A stretch of 64,000 nt of DNA, taken from positions 3,390,001 through 3,454,000 of the forward strand of contig NZ_JACCFE010000002.1 of NCBI RefSeq assembly GCF_014256275.1, written 5' to 3'. This document shows positions 8,518 to 16,246 of the stretch, piece by piece. Origin of the DNA: Rhodococcus sp. 4CII (GTDB lineage: Bacteria > Actinomycetota > Actinomycetes > Mycobacteriales > Mycobacteriaceae). Below the pieces are notes generated by a model. It searched no databases, had not been told where the DNA came from, and was given only the letters and a program-made list of their open reading frames with translations. Position numbers and translations under genes: made by a program. Position 1 is the stretch's first letter. The number at the start of each line of letters is the position of its first letter.

Positions 8518-8857
8518 GCTGGACGGAATCGACCCGAGCGTGCCGCCGAGCGGTGACGGATGCGCCGACTGCGACAGCGCCGGCGGGTGGTGGGTGCATC
8601 TGCGCCGCTGCGCGCAGTGCGGGCACATCGGCTGCTGCGACTCCTCACCGGCACAGCACGCCACCAAGCATGCCGCCCAGACCGGGCACCCCGTGGTGCG
8701 GAGCTTCGAGCCCGGCGAGATCTGGTTCTGGAACTATGCCACCGAAATCGCCTTCGAAGGCCCGGAACTTGCGCCGCCGCAACACCATCCGCTCGATCAG
8801 ACGGTCCCGGGACCCGCGGATCGCGTTCCGCCCGACTGGCAGGCGAAGATTCACTGA
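8510..8857 (+). CDS. UBP-type zinc finger protein
   Basis: This 115-residue protein has the zinc-ligand pattern of the UBP (ubiquitin-hydrolase-type) zinc finger: C18/C21, C34/C37, C42 and H50/H54/H60. In eukaryotes the fold binds free ubiquitin C-termini; in actinobacteria small single-domain versions are found beside redox two-component genes and their partner is not known. The ATG overlaps the kinase stop by eight bases, so it is translationally coupled to the kinase. Its stop overlaps the convergent gene at 8851 by seven bases. Confidence 0.85.
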   Translation: MGELDGIDPSVPPSGDGCADCDSAGGWWVHLRRCAQCGHIGCCDSSPAQHATKHAAQTGHPVVRSFEPGEIWFWNYATEIAFEGPELAPPQHHPLDQTVPGPADRVPPDWQAKIH

Positions 8858-9204
8858 ACTCGGAGTTGTCCGAGACGGTGTGCCGTCGCGGCGTCCTGCT
8901 CGTCGTACCGCGCCAGCACCGCTTCGAAATTCGCCTTCAGTTCCAGGGCGTAGCGTTCGTGCGCCGCGAACGTCCCGACCGCCGAATCCTCTTCCGCGAC
9001 GCCCGGGCCACCGATCGCGGTCGCCCGGAACCGCGAAGCCAGGTCCGCCGCCGACCGCAGATGCGTCTCACCGAGACCGAAGTTCTCGGGCGCGAGTTCG
9101 CGACGCGCGCGCTCGCGCAGGTCCCTCATGTCCGCCGCCAGCACGTCGCACGCGGCAATGCACCGCACCAGCGCGTCGCGGTCCACCTCGAGCCGATCGC
9201 TCAT
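8851..9204 (-). CDS. Small helical hypothetical protein (ESX/WXG-like)
   Basis: I do not recognise this 117-residue protein with certainty. It is predicted all-helical, with repeated Arg/Glu/Ala-rich amphipathic helices, no signal peptide and no membrane helix. Size and composition resemble small WXG100-related proteins of actinobacteria, but no WxG motif is present. ATG at 9204 is chosen over an in-frame start 28 codons earlier because the longer N-terminus looks non-coding. It is convergent with the zinc-finger gene and divergent from the SDR gene. Confidence 0.55.
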   Translation of the reverse strand: MSDRLEVDRDALVRCIAACDVLAADMRDLRERARRELAPENFGLGETHLRSAADLASRFRATAIGGPGVAEEDSAVGTFAAHERYALELKANFEAVLARYDEQDAATAHRLGQLRVQ

Positions 9205-9351
9205 CCGTCCCCCTACGGTCGTCGCTCCACCCGCGAGAGAAACTACCCGCTCCCCCGCCGGCAATGCTTCCCTCGCCTCTGCCGTCACGCCGAGCGAACG
9301 TTATGGTGCAGGTCACCAGGGTCGGCCAACGGAGGTCGCCGGGAGAGAAGG

Positions 9352-10128
9352 ATGCGAACCGTGGAAATTCAGGGAACCGCCGCACTGGTCACCGGAGCCG
9401 CCTCGGGCCTCGGTGCCGCCACCGCCAAGCGCCTCGCCGACGCCGGTGCCACCGTGTTCGGACTCGATCTGCAGCAGTCCATCGAGCGCGCCGGCGACAA
9501 CGTCCCGGACGGTGTCACCCTCCTCGCGACCGACGTCACCAGCGGCGACGAGGTCCAGGCCGCGATCGACAAGATCGTCGAGTCGGGGCTGCCGCTGCGC
9601 ATCGTCGTCAACTGCGCCGGCGTCGGCTGGGCCGGGCGCATCCTGTCGAAGAAGGGCCCGCACGACCTCGAACTGTTCCGCACCGTCATCACCGTCAACC
9701 TGCTCGGCACGTTCAACGTCATGCGCCTGGCCGCCGACGCGATCGCGAAGACGGACACCGTCGACGAGTCGGGGCAGCGCGGCGTCGTCATCAACACCGC
9801 GTCCGTCGCCGCGTTCGAGGGCCAGATCGGCCAAATCGCCTACTCCGCGTCCAAGGGTGGCGTGCACGGCATGACCGTTCCCGCCGCCCGCGACCTCGCG
9901 CAGTTCGGGATCCGCGTCAACACCATCGCCCCCGGCATCATCGACACCCCGATGCTCGCCGGCGTCACTGACGAGTACCGCAAGGGCCTCGAAGCGGGTG
10001 TCCCGTTCCCCTCCCGTCTCGGGCAGCCCGCCGAGTACGCGCAACTCGCTCAGATGATCGTCGAACACGACTACCTCAACGGTGAGACCATTCGTATGGA
10101 CGGTGCTCTGCGCATGGCGCCGCGGTAG
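9352..10128 (+). CDS. SDR, 3-hydroxyacyl-CoA dehydrogenase type 2 (HSD17B10-like)
   Basis: The 258-residue short-chain dehydrogenase probably oxidises an L-3-hydroxyacyl-CoA or hydroxy-steroid with NAD+. It shows the cofactor motif TGAASGLG, NCAG, the active-site Ser in NTASVAA, YSASK (Tyr-x3-Lys), and the family C-terminus GETIRMDGALRMAPR. A close paralogue with the same C-terminus lies at 58032-58793 in the thiolase cluster. ATG at 9352 and GTG at 9361 (which gives the usual VEIQG N-terminus) are both possible; GGGAGAGAAGG lies just upstream. The TAG stop is the first codon of a palindromic repeat (10126-10203). Confidence 0.88.
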   Translation: MRTVEIQGTAALVTGAASGLGAATAKRLADAGATVFGLDLQQSIERAGDNVPDGVTLLATDVTSGDEVQAAIDKIVESGLPLRIVVNCAGVGWAGRILSKKGPHDLELFRTVITVNLLGTFNVMRLAADAIAKTDTVDESGQRGVVINTASVAAFEGQIGQIAYSASKGGVHGMTVPAARDLAQFGIRVNTIAPGIIDTPMLAGVTDEYRKGLEAGVPFPSRLGQPAEYAQLAQMIVEHDYLNGETIRMDGALRMAPR

Positions 10129-10203
10129 GCGGCTCCGCCGCCCGTGCGCCTTTCTGGTTGCTCCAGCTACCGAAAGGGCGCACGGGGCGCGAAGCGCCCT
10201 GCG
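10126..10203. repeat. Intergenic palindromic repeat, copy A
   Basis: The element starts at the SDR stop codon as TAGGCGGCTCCGCCG, has a core with arms CCCGTGCGCC (10141-10150) and GGGCGCACGGG (10176-10186), an inner CTGG/CCAG hairpin, and ends with a second palindrome GGCGCGAAGCGCC. Copy B at 55128-55201 is the same element with its flanking palindromes in inverted order. It probably also acts as a terminator. Confidence 0.8.
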
Positions 10204-10216
10204 CTGGGAGGTGGGC

Positions 10217-10846
10217 ATGGGTTTCTACTCTGACCAGGTCGTTCCGCGGCTCGTCAACGTCAGCTGCGGGGTGAAGTTCACGGAGCCGTCGCGGCGACGC
10301 GTCTGCGCCGGTCTGCAGGGCCGGGTGGTGGAGATCGGATTCGGATCGGGACTCAACGTCCCGTTCTACCCGGCCGCCGTCGAGTCGGTGACCGCGGTCG
10401 AACCCGCCGACCTCGGCTGGAAGCTGGCAGCCAAACGGGTGGCGGCGTCGACGACCCCGATCGAGAGGTCCGGCCTCGACGGTCAATCGCTCCCCTTCCC
10501 GGACAACAGTTTCGACACCGCACTGTCCACCTGGACGATGTGCACCATCCCCGACGCCGACGCCGCACTGCGGGAGATCCGGCGCGTTCTGAAACCCGGC
10601 GGCACACTGCATTTCGTCGAACACGGCCTCGCCCCGGATGAGAACGTCCGGCGCTGGCAGCACCGTCTCGAGCCCATCCAGAAAACTGTCGCCGGGGGTT
10701 GCCACCTCACCCGCGACATCCCCGCCCTGGTGACGAACGCCGGATTCGAAGTCCGGGACCTCGATCGCTTCTACGAGAAATCCACGCCGAAAATCGTCGG
10801 CGCCTTCTCCCTGGGGGTTGCGGCTTCGCCGCCCGTGCGCGGTTGA
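10217..10846 (+). CDS. SAM-dependent methyltransferase (class I, UbiE-like)
   Basis: The 209-residue protein has the class I methyltransferase motif I (VVEIGFGSGLN, about residues 37-47), an acidic strand-2 end (AVEPADL), motif post-I around LPFPDNSFDT, and GGTLHFVEHG. It resembles actinobacterial methyltransferases that act on small phospholipid or quinone-like molecules; the substrate is unknown. ATG at 10217 follows GGGAGGTGGG. The last residues (AASPPVRG) and stop codon are encoded by a palindromic repeat (copy C), so the C-terminus may have been altered when that element arrived. Confidence 0.8.
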   Translation: MGFYSDQVVPRLVNVSCGVKFTEPSRRRVCAGLQGRVVEIGFGSGLNVPFYPAAVESVTAVEPADLGWKLAAKRVAASTTPIERSGLDGQSLPFPDNSFDTALSTWTMCTIPDADAALREIRRVLKPGGTLHFVEHGLAPDENVRRWQHRLEPIQKTVAGGCHLTRDIPALVTNAGFEVRDLDRFYEKSTPKIVGAFSLGVAASPPVRG

Positions 10847-10880
10847 GGAGTCCAGGGACTCGTGGGGCATGCACGGGCGG
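10820..10880. repeat. Palindromic repeat, copy C (overlaps a gene end)
   Basis: CCGCCCGTGC (10829-10838) is a perfect inverted copy of GCACGGGCGG (10871-10880), with a nested GAGTCC/GGACTC hairpin at 10848-10861. The left part GCGGCTTCGCCGCCCGTGCG is shared with copies A and D. The stop codon of the methyltransferase gene (10844-10846) lies inside it. Confidence 0.7.
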
Positions 10881-10985
10881 TGGTTCGCGCGAGGGGGTAA
10901 TGTTCGCCGTCGACACGACTGTGGGGGTCGTGGGGTCGCACCGGGGTGGGACGCGAGACGTTCGTGAGTTATCAAGGGGGGATTC

Positions 10986-11483
10986 ATGTTCGACCGTGAG
11001 GGTCTGCGGGTGCGCGAGGACGAGCTGCAGGATCAGATCGATTCGCTGCTGGTCACGCTCGACCGGCAGACGAAGGATCTGCACGCCGCTCAGCAGCAGG
11101 TGGCGCAACTGCGGGTGAGTGGGACGTCCGACGACGGCCTGGCGCAGGTGGAGGTGAATTCGGTGGGCGGCGTGGTGAACGTGCACCTCGCACCGGACGC
11201 GTTCCGGCGGTCCACCCCCGAATCGCTGGGGCGTGCGATGACGGAAGCCGCTCGCCGCGCGGGCGAGGCAGCGCACGTAGAGTCGATGCGCATCATGGGA
11301 TCGATCGTGGCCGCGACCGAGACGTTGCCGGATCTGCCCGACCTCGTTCCCGGCGCCCCGAGCCTGCGGGATTTCCTCCCGCCCCTCGAACCCGACGTCC
11401 GTGACCTCCCGGCCGATCCGGACCCGGATGATCCCGACGACGGGCAGTGGAACCGGCCGGTGCTGCGGGACGGGTGGCAGTGA
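10986..11483 (+). CDS. YbaB/EbfC-family protein
   Basis: The 165-residue protein has an N-terminal coiled-coil (about residues 5-45), a YbaB/EbfC-like core (VEVNSVGGVVNVHL at 56-69, followed by two helices) and a Pro/Asp-rich tail (130-165). YbaB proteins bind nucleoid DNA, but in actinobacteria a subset is encoded beside WXG100 and toxin-export genes and its role there is unclear. ATG at 10986 follows AAGGGGGG at ideal spacing. It is the first gene of a four-gene operon whose stops and starts overlap (GTGA, TGATG, ATGA). Confidence 0.78.
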   Translation: MFDREGLRVREDELQDQIDSLLVTLDRQTKDLHAAQQQVAQLRVSGTSDDGLAQVEVNSVGGVVNVHLAPDAFRRSTPESLGRAMTEAARRAGEAAHVESMRIMGSIVAATETLPDLPDLVPGAPSLRDFLPPLEPDVRDLPADPDPDDPDDGQWNRPVLRDGWQ

Positions 11484-11794
11484 GCGCGCAGTTGTGGGTG
11501 GACACCGCGCATCTGCGCAGCGTCGCACCCCGATTCGACGACCTGTCGCAGCGGATGGCCGAGGTCGCCGCCACCCTGACCTCGACCCTCGACAGCGAGG
11601 GTGAATGCTGGGGCGGCGACGAGACGGGGGCGGCGTTCGCGCGCGGGTACCTACCCTCCGCGGACGCGGCCGGCCGGTCTCTCGGGTTCGCTGTCGGGGC
11701 GCTGGCCGCGCTTGGGTCCAAGCTCAGGAGCACGGCCGATTCGTTCGATGACACCGACCGCGGCACCGCGTCCAGTCTGTCCGGGTTGTCCTGA
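11480..11794 (+). CDS. WXG100-like (ESX-type) small protein
   Basis: The 104-residue protein has two long helices around a W-G-G turn (CWGGDETGAAFARGY, about residues 42-56), the layout of WXG100 proteins secreted by type VII systems and of the CpnT N-terminus. GTG at 11480 overlaps the YbaB-like stop by four bases, which fixes the start. No EccC, EccB or other type VII machinery is in the window, so secretion would need a system elsewhere in the genome. It probably forms a heterodimer with a product of the next gene. Confidence 0.72.
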   Translation: MSAQLWVDTAHLRSVAPRFDDLSQRMAEVAATLTSTLDSEGECWGGDETGAAFARGYLPSADAAGRSLGFAVGALAALGSKLRSTADSFDDTDRGTASSLSGLS

Positions 11795-12654
11795 TGGGCA
11801 TCGAGGTTCCGGGCGGTGTCCGGTGGCTGGCGGAGAGGGTGGTCGGGGCGGACTGGCCCGCCGCGGACGAAACGGCAATGGAGCGGCTCGGGCAAGGGTG
11901 GAAGGACGCCGGGGCATCGCTGGACGACATCCTCGAGGAGGCCGACGCCGCGATGCGGTCGGCGTTGTCCGGGGTCGGTGGTGACGTCGACGCGGCGATG
12001 GCGCAGCAGTGGGCGCGGATCGGTGCGGACGGCGCGCTACGCGAGTTGTCGGAGTTGTTCCACGAACTCGGCGACACCCTCGACTGGTCGGCCGACGACA
12101 TCCGGGTCGCGAAACTGTCGATCATCGCGGCGCTGGTGGTGTTGGCGGCCGAACTCGTCGCGGTGGCGGCGGCCAGTGCGATGACGTTCGGTGCAGCGAG
12201 TCCCGCGGCGTTCGCGGCGGAGGCGGCCACGCAGGTCACCGTACGGATGATCATTCGGCAACTGATCATCTCGATCCTCAGACGCGCTGCGGTCGGCGCG
12301 GCCAAGGGAGCCGTATTCGGCGTCGGCACGCAGGCGGCCTTGGAGACTGCGGTGCAGGTGGATGAGAACATCCGAGGCCGACGCGACGGTTACGACCTCG
12401 GGAACATCGCCGAGGCGGGCGCGAAGGGCGCGGTGAGCGGGACCGTCAAGGGCGCGCTCAACGGTGTCGTCGGTATCGACAAGTGGAACGACCCGCGCAA
12501 CGCCCTCACGGGGTTGGTCGGCAGCGGAGCACAAAGCGCGACGGTCGGCTCCAACCGGGCGAGCGGATTCATCGTGGATGAGGCACTGTCGCTGACAGGA
12601 CTCGACAACACTCTGGCCGATCTCGGCGGCCGGCCGGGGGACGGGCAATCATGA
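11794..12654 (+). CDS. CpnT N-terminal-domain-like protein, no toxin domain seen
   Basis: The 286-residue protein begins with a WXG/PPE-like helical domain (GVRWLAERVVGADWPA, residues 1-105) similar to the N-terminus of CpnT-type exported toxins. A hydrophobic stretch follows (about 108-145), then a Gly/Ala-rich pre-toxin-like linker (about 185-260). Homologues usually continue into a C-terminal toxin; here the protein ends shortly after the linker with no recognisable enzyme domain. ATG at 11794 overlaps the previous stop by one base and its own stop overlaps the RDD gene by four. Role as an effector or as a delivery chassis is inference. Confidence 0.65.
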   Translation: MGIEVPGGVRWLAERVVGADWPAADETAMERLGQGWKDAGASLDDILEEADAAMRSALSGVGGDVDAAMAQQWARIGADGALRELSELFHELGDTLDWSADDIRVAKLSIIAALVVLAAELVAVAAASAMTFGAASPAAFAAEAATQVTVRMIIRQLIISILRRAAVGAAKGAVFGVGTQAALETAVQVDENIRGRRDGYDLGNIAEAGAKGAVSGTVKGALNGVVGIDKWNDPRNALTGLVGSGAQSATVGSNRASGFIVDEALSLTGLDNTLADLGGRPGDGQS

Positions 12655-13094
12655 GCGAAACCTGGAACCTCGACACGCGCACGCGGCACCCGATAGGCGG
12701 TCCGAGTTACCCGTCGCCACGACGGGTCCGTCGCGCGCTGGCCTTCGCGATCGATTTCGTCATCCATCTCGGCGTCGCCTATCTCGTCTACCGTGTCGGG
12801 AGCGCCGGATTTCCACCGGGGTCCCCCAAGCCGATTGCCGCCCCCGTCGTCACGTGGATCCTGGTGTCCTTCGTGCACCGCACCGTTGTGCAGTCGATCT
12901 ACCACGCCACTCTGGGTAAGTGGCTGCTCGGGTTGTGCGTCGTCCGGCCCGTGGATGGTCGATGGCCCACCTTCGGCGCGCTGGTGTGGAGTTGGATCCT
13001 GGGATTCGTGGCGTTCATCCTGTTCCAGGACACTCCGACAGAGGGTAAGGACGGGTTTCCACTCGTGGTACGCCGCAGGGACGTTCGGCAGTAG
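12651..13094 (+). CDS. RDD family membrane protein
   Basis: The 147-residue membrane protein has the RDD signature: Arg near the start of the first helix (RRVRRALAFAIDFVI, residues 24-38), a second helix, and LGKWLLGLCVVR with a following Gly-Arg loop (about 85-105). RDD proteins are small polytopic membrane proteins; some are Na+/H+ antiporters and some sit beside toxin or type VII genes. As the last gene of the WXG/CpnT-N operon (ATGA overlap) it could be an immunity or export-helper protein. The TAG stop opens palindromic repeat copy D. Confidence 0.8.
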   Translation: MSETWNLDTRTRHPIGGPSYPSPRRVRRALAFAIDFVIHLGVAYLVYRVGSAGFPPGSPKPIAAPVVTWILVSFVHRTVVQSIYHATLGKWLLGLCVVRPVDGRWPTFGALVWSWILGFVAFILFQDTPTEGKDGFPLVVRRRDVRQ

Positions 13095-13145
13095 GCGGCT
13101 TCGCCGCTTGTGCGCGGGAAGCGAGTTCCTGGACTCGTCAACCGC
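13092..13145. repeat. Palindromic repeat, copy D
   Basis: TAGGCGGCTTCGCCGC begins at the RDD stop codon and is followed by TGTGCGCGGGAA and a GAGTTCCTGGACTC palindrome. The layout matches copy C (same GGCTTCGCCGC stem, same nested GAGTCC-type hairpin). It separates two convergent genes and may terminate both. Confidence 0.65.
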
Positions 13146-13820
13146 TTACAGGCGGCGCCGCCGCCGGTCGTCGACGTAGAACAGTACGAGGGCGATGCAG
13201 AGGAGGGCGGCGGGGATCCAGGCGGCGGGTCCGCCGAAGTAGCGGGTGGCGAACGCTCCGAGGACGGCGCCAGCGGCGAAGCTGCCGACGATGGCGGCGT
13301 ACACCCGGGTGTGTTGGCGTGATTCGGGGATCTTCTCGATGTAGGCGGCGTACGCCGACTCGGTGAAGCGCATGAGGTTGCCGGTGGTGGCGACCGCGAT
13401 GTACGACAGCTCCCCGATGGTGCGGAACAGCCCGAACTGCATGGCCGCCACGAAGGCGATGGAAACGGTGACCAGTGCGTTGGGGACGTCTGCGGGCACG
13501 AATCCGACCGCGGCGAGGACGACGATCTGCGCGACCAGGGCGACCCGGATCGGGTGGTCGAAGACGCTGTGGGCGAGTTCGCCCTTGAGCAGATGTGCGA
13601 ATGCGACACCGACGATGAACGCGAGGATCGGCCACAGGTGTGCGCGCGCGGCGTGGAAGTGCCGCTCGGACAGGTCGATGGCCATGAGGATGACATTGCC
13701 GGTCTGGGCGTTCGCGAAGACACCGCCGCGGCTGATGTAGGTGTAAGCGTCGAGAAAGCCGCCGGCTGCGGTCAGAAGTAGAGCGAACCGCAGCGTCGTG
13801 GATGTCTTCGGCACCTCCAC
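13146..13820 (-). CDS. DUF1275 (YoaK) family membrane protein
   Basis: The 224-residue protein has six or so hydrophobic helices and the DUF1275 start (LLTAAGGFLDAYTYISRGGVFANAQ region, about residues 14-38) with the conserved TGN at 40-42. Family members are inner membrane proteins of unknown function. The GTG at 13820 is chosen because AGGGGTGG lies upstream at proper spacing and the first membrane helix then starts near residue 10; the frame stays open to 13907 but the extra residues look non-coding. It lies 35 bases after the stop of the nuclease gene on the same strand. Confidence 0.82.
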   Translation of the reverse strand: MEVPKTSTTLRFALLLTAAGGFLDAYTYISRGGVFANAQTGNVILMAIDLSERHFHAARAHLWPILAFIVGVAFAHLLKGELAHSVFDHPIRVALVAQIVVLAAVGFVPADVPNALVTVSIAFVAAMQFGLFRTIGELSYIAVATTGNLMRFTESAYAAYIEKIPESRQHTRVYAAIVGSFAAGAVLGAFATRYFGGPAAWIPAALLCIALVLFYVDDRRRRRL

Positions 13821-13855
13821 CTGACCACCCCTACCGAATCGGGCCTCATTGCAGC

Positions 13856-15412
13856 CTAGAGGTCGGAGGCGAGTGGGATCTCCTTCTCGGCCCGATCCGA
13901 CATCCATTCGCGCAGTACTTTCGTGGCGATCACGTCGTCTTCGTTGTACTGCAGCAGTCGTTCGCGCTGGGTGAGGTCGGGTTCGCCGTCATAGCCGACT
14001 GCTTCGCGGTACCAGCTCATCGAAGCCTCACCGCCGGCGTCGGCGTCCCGCCACCGGAAGCCGGCGACGGGGGCGATCTTCTTGAGGCCCTTGCCGCCCG
14101 GGCAGATGAATTGGTCGCTGACGGCCTGGTAGATGTCGACCCACTGTGGGCTGTCGATGAATTCGCGGATCTCGGCTTCGGTGGGGATGCCGGGTGTCCC
14201 GGCGAATCGGCGGGCGGAGTCCAGCAGCCACTTGTCCTCCGCGGACCGTGAATAGCAGTACGCGGCGAAGGTTCTGCCGCTCAGCGCCGCCGCGGCACGC
14301 TCGGCCATGAGCCACGTCCAGAATTCGGCGAACGACCGCGCCTCGTCCTGGGTGGGCACCGGGTCCCAGCTGACGAACGGCCGGTACGCCGACACCCCGT
14401 CGACGTTGAGCAGTGTTCCCCACAGGTAGGCGCCGTGTTCCTGGTAGCTCTCCATGTCGACGTCGACCTCGACGTCCGCGCGTGTCACCCGGATCTCGGG
14501 GAAGCGTCGCACCAGCGGCACCCCCGCGAGCCACGCCTTGGCGGTGACGACGGCGTCCTCGAACGCCCCGTGCGGCCAGTCCTCGAGCGGTTCGCCGTCC
14601 CAGGCCGCGAGGTCGTCGATGGTGTGGCAGCCCGCGTCGCGGAGCATGTCGGCGCGCGAACCGGTGGCCACCAGGCTCACGTCGTGGGTCTGCGTCAGCT
14701 GCTCCTCACACCCGGGCCACCACGGGCACGAACGGCACTCGCCGATCCTCGACGGCACCGTCGCTGACTCCCCGCGGGCGACGGCCAGCCGGTCCGCGAA
14801 GCGTTCGTCGTAGTCGTCGAGGATGGTGGTGAGGTCGTGGACGTAGATGACGTCGGAGCCGTAGCCGATGGCGCCGGCCACCAGCGCCGGGCTCGCGTGC
14901 CCGTGCCTCTCGAGCATCCGGTACACCTGCGCGACGCGCATCTGGTCGCGGACCTGACTGCGCGGCTTCCGGGTCGAGTCCTCCCGCGGGTCCCACTCGA
15001 ACATTCCCGACGTCACCGCGCCGCGGCCCGGATCGGTGACCTTGTGGTTGACGACGATCACCGGGATGTACCCACCGTGGTCCTCGTCGCGGACGAGGAT
15101 CTCGCAGCGCGCCCTCCGTCCGGCGGCGCGGTCGAGTGGGAGCACGGCGCCCCAGATGCGGTCCGCTCCCGCCTCGCATGCGGCCAGGGTGTCCTCGGCG
15201 CGACGGCGCAGGCTCTGCTCGGCGTCGATCTGCACCCACCGTTCCGGGGCGTGCTCGGTGAGGGTCCGGCGGATGTCTTCACGTTTGGCGGCGGCGGCGT
15301 CCTGACGCTGCCGGACGCCCGGATCCTCGGGAGCCGCCGCGAGTTGTTCGGGGAACGCCGCGTCGAGGTGCACCCGGTGGCGGCACCGCGTCAGTGCGCT
15401 GGCATCGATCAC
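13856..15412 (-). CDS. TM0106-family RecB-like nuclease
   Basis: The 518-residue protein has an N-terminal Cas4/RecB-like nuclease region with a C-x2-C...C cluster (CRSCPWWPGC, about residues 222-231), a middle helix-hairpin-like segment (LRDAGCHTIDDLAAWDG), and a C-terminal RNase H-fold part that ends in a YNEDDVIAT motif. This is the order of the TM0106 family of putative RecB-like nucleases, single-strand nucleases of unproven function that are widespread in actinobacteria. It is not inside a CRISPR locus. GTG at 15412 follows AAAGGTG with nine-base spacing; a GTG four codons earlier is an alternative. Confidence 0.8.
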   Translation of the reverse strand: MIDASALTRCRHRVHLDAAFPEQLAAAPEDPGVRQRQDAAAAKREDIRRTLTEHAPERWVQIDAEQSLRRRAEDTLAACEAGADRIWGAVLPLDRAAGRRARCEILVRDEDHGGYIPVIVVNHKVTDPGRGAVTSGMFEWDPREDSTRKPRSQVRDQMRVAQVYRMLERHGHASPALVAGAIGYGSDVIYVHDLTTILDDYDERFADRLAVARGESATVPSRIGECRSCPWWPGCEEQLTQTHDVSLVATGSRADMLRDAGCHTIDDLAAWDGEPLEDWPHGAFEDAVVTAKAWLAGVPLVRRFPEIRVTRADVEVDVDMESYQEHGAYLWGTLLNVDGVSAYRPFVSWDPVPTQDEARSFAEFWTWLMAERAAAALSGRTFAAYCYSRSAEDKWLLDSARRFAGTPGIPTEAEIREFIDSPQWVDIYQAVSDQFICPGGKGLKKIAPVAGFRWRDADAGGEASMSWYREAVGYDGEPDLTQRERLLQYNEDDVIATKVLREWMSDRAEKEIPLASDL

Positions 15413-15574
15413 CGTCCCCGACACCTTTCCGGGAGAGGTGTCGGGTTCTGATTGCTGACCGATATGGGAACACACGATGACGAAGATTATGTGCTCCCCT
15501 AGGCTGATCCCGAAGCACCGGATGCAGTTGGTAGCGTGGGCTCCGCTGAAACACCAGGAAAAGGGGTCTTTTCG

Positions 15575-16228
15575 ATGGGGTTGTTCAAGAAACGTAAGTC
15601 CCGAGCCACCCGCAAGGCGGAAGCCAAGGCACTCAAGCACAAGGCTGGGGTGGAAGCGAGGCTGAGCGCGAGGAACGAACGCAAGCGCGACAAGCAGGCC
15701 GCCAAAGCCGGGCGCAAGCTCGAGGCCGCCGAACTGAAGTCGCAGAAGAAGGTCGAGAAGGCTCAGATCGCTGCGTTCAAGGCCCAGGAGAAGGCCGCCG
15801 CCCAGAAGGGTTTCACCGTCGCCGCCGTCCGCAAGTACCTCGGTGTCGCACGACTGCTGACGCCGGTGCTGCTGCCGATCGCCTACCGCGCCGCCACCGT
15901 CGTGCGCGGGCAGATCGATGCCCGTCGCGCCGACCGGATGGGCGTCGACGTCGACCAGCTCGCCAACTTCACCGGGCACGGCGCCAAGCTCAGCGCCCGA
16001 ATCGCCGGCGCCGAAAGCTCCACCACCGAGATCCTCGGGCAGAAGCCGGACGACGCCGAGACGCAGAAGTTCGCCGCCGCCATCCGCGACCGCCTCGGCG
16101 ATCTCAACACCGCCGTCCGTGCGGCCGAGCAGATGCCGCAGGCCCGCCGCAAGGCCGCCCATCACGCCATCTCGTCCGAACTCGACGGAGTCGAAGCCGA
16201 TCTCCTCGCCCGCCTCGGCGTGCGCTGA
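15575..16228 (+). CDS. DUF6474-like protein with basic coiled-coil N-terminus
   Basis: The 217-residue protein has an extremely basic, Lys/Ala/Glu-rich coiled coil over residues 1-80, a short hydrophobic segment (about 88-110) and a helical C-terminal half. I recognise it as a conserved actinobacterial protein of the DUF6474 type, function unknown. ATG at 15575 follows AAAAGGGG at eight bases. It is divergent from the RecB-like nuclease gene, sharing a 160-base intergenic region, and lies 18 bases before a small membrane protein gene. Confidence 0.78.
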   Translation: MGLFKKRKSRATRKAEAKALKHKAGVEARLSARNERKRDKQAAKAGRKLEAAELKSQKKVEKAQIAAFKAQEKAAAQKGFTVAAVRKYLGVARLLTPVLLPIAYRAATVVRGQIDARRADRMGVDVDQLANFTGHGAKLSARIAGAESSTTEILGQKPDDAETQKFAAAIRDRLGDLNTAVRAAEQMPQARRKAAHHAISSELDGVEADLLARLGVR

Positions 16229-16246
16229 ACCCACCCGCACACTTCG

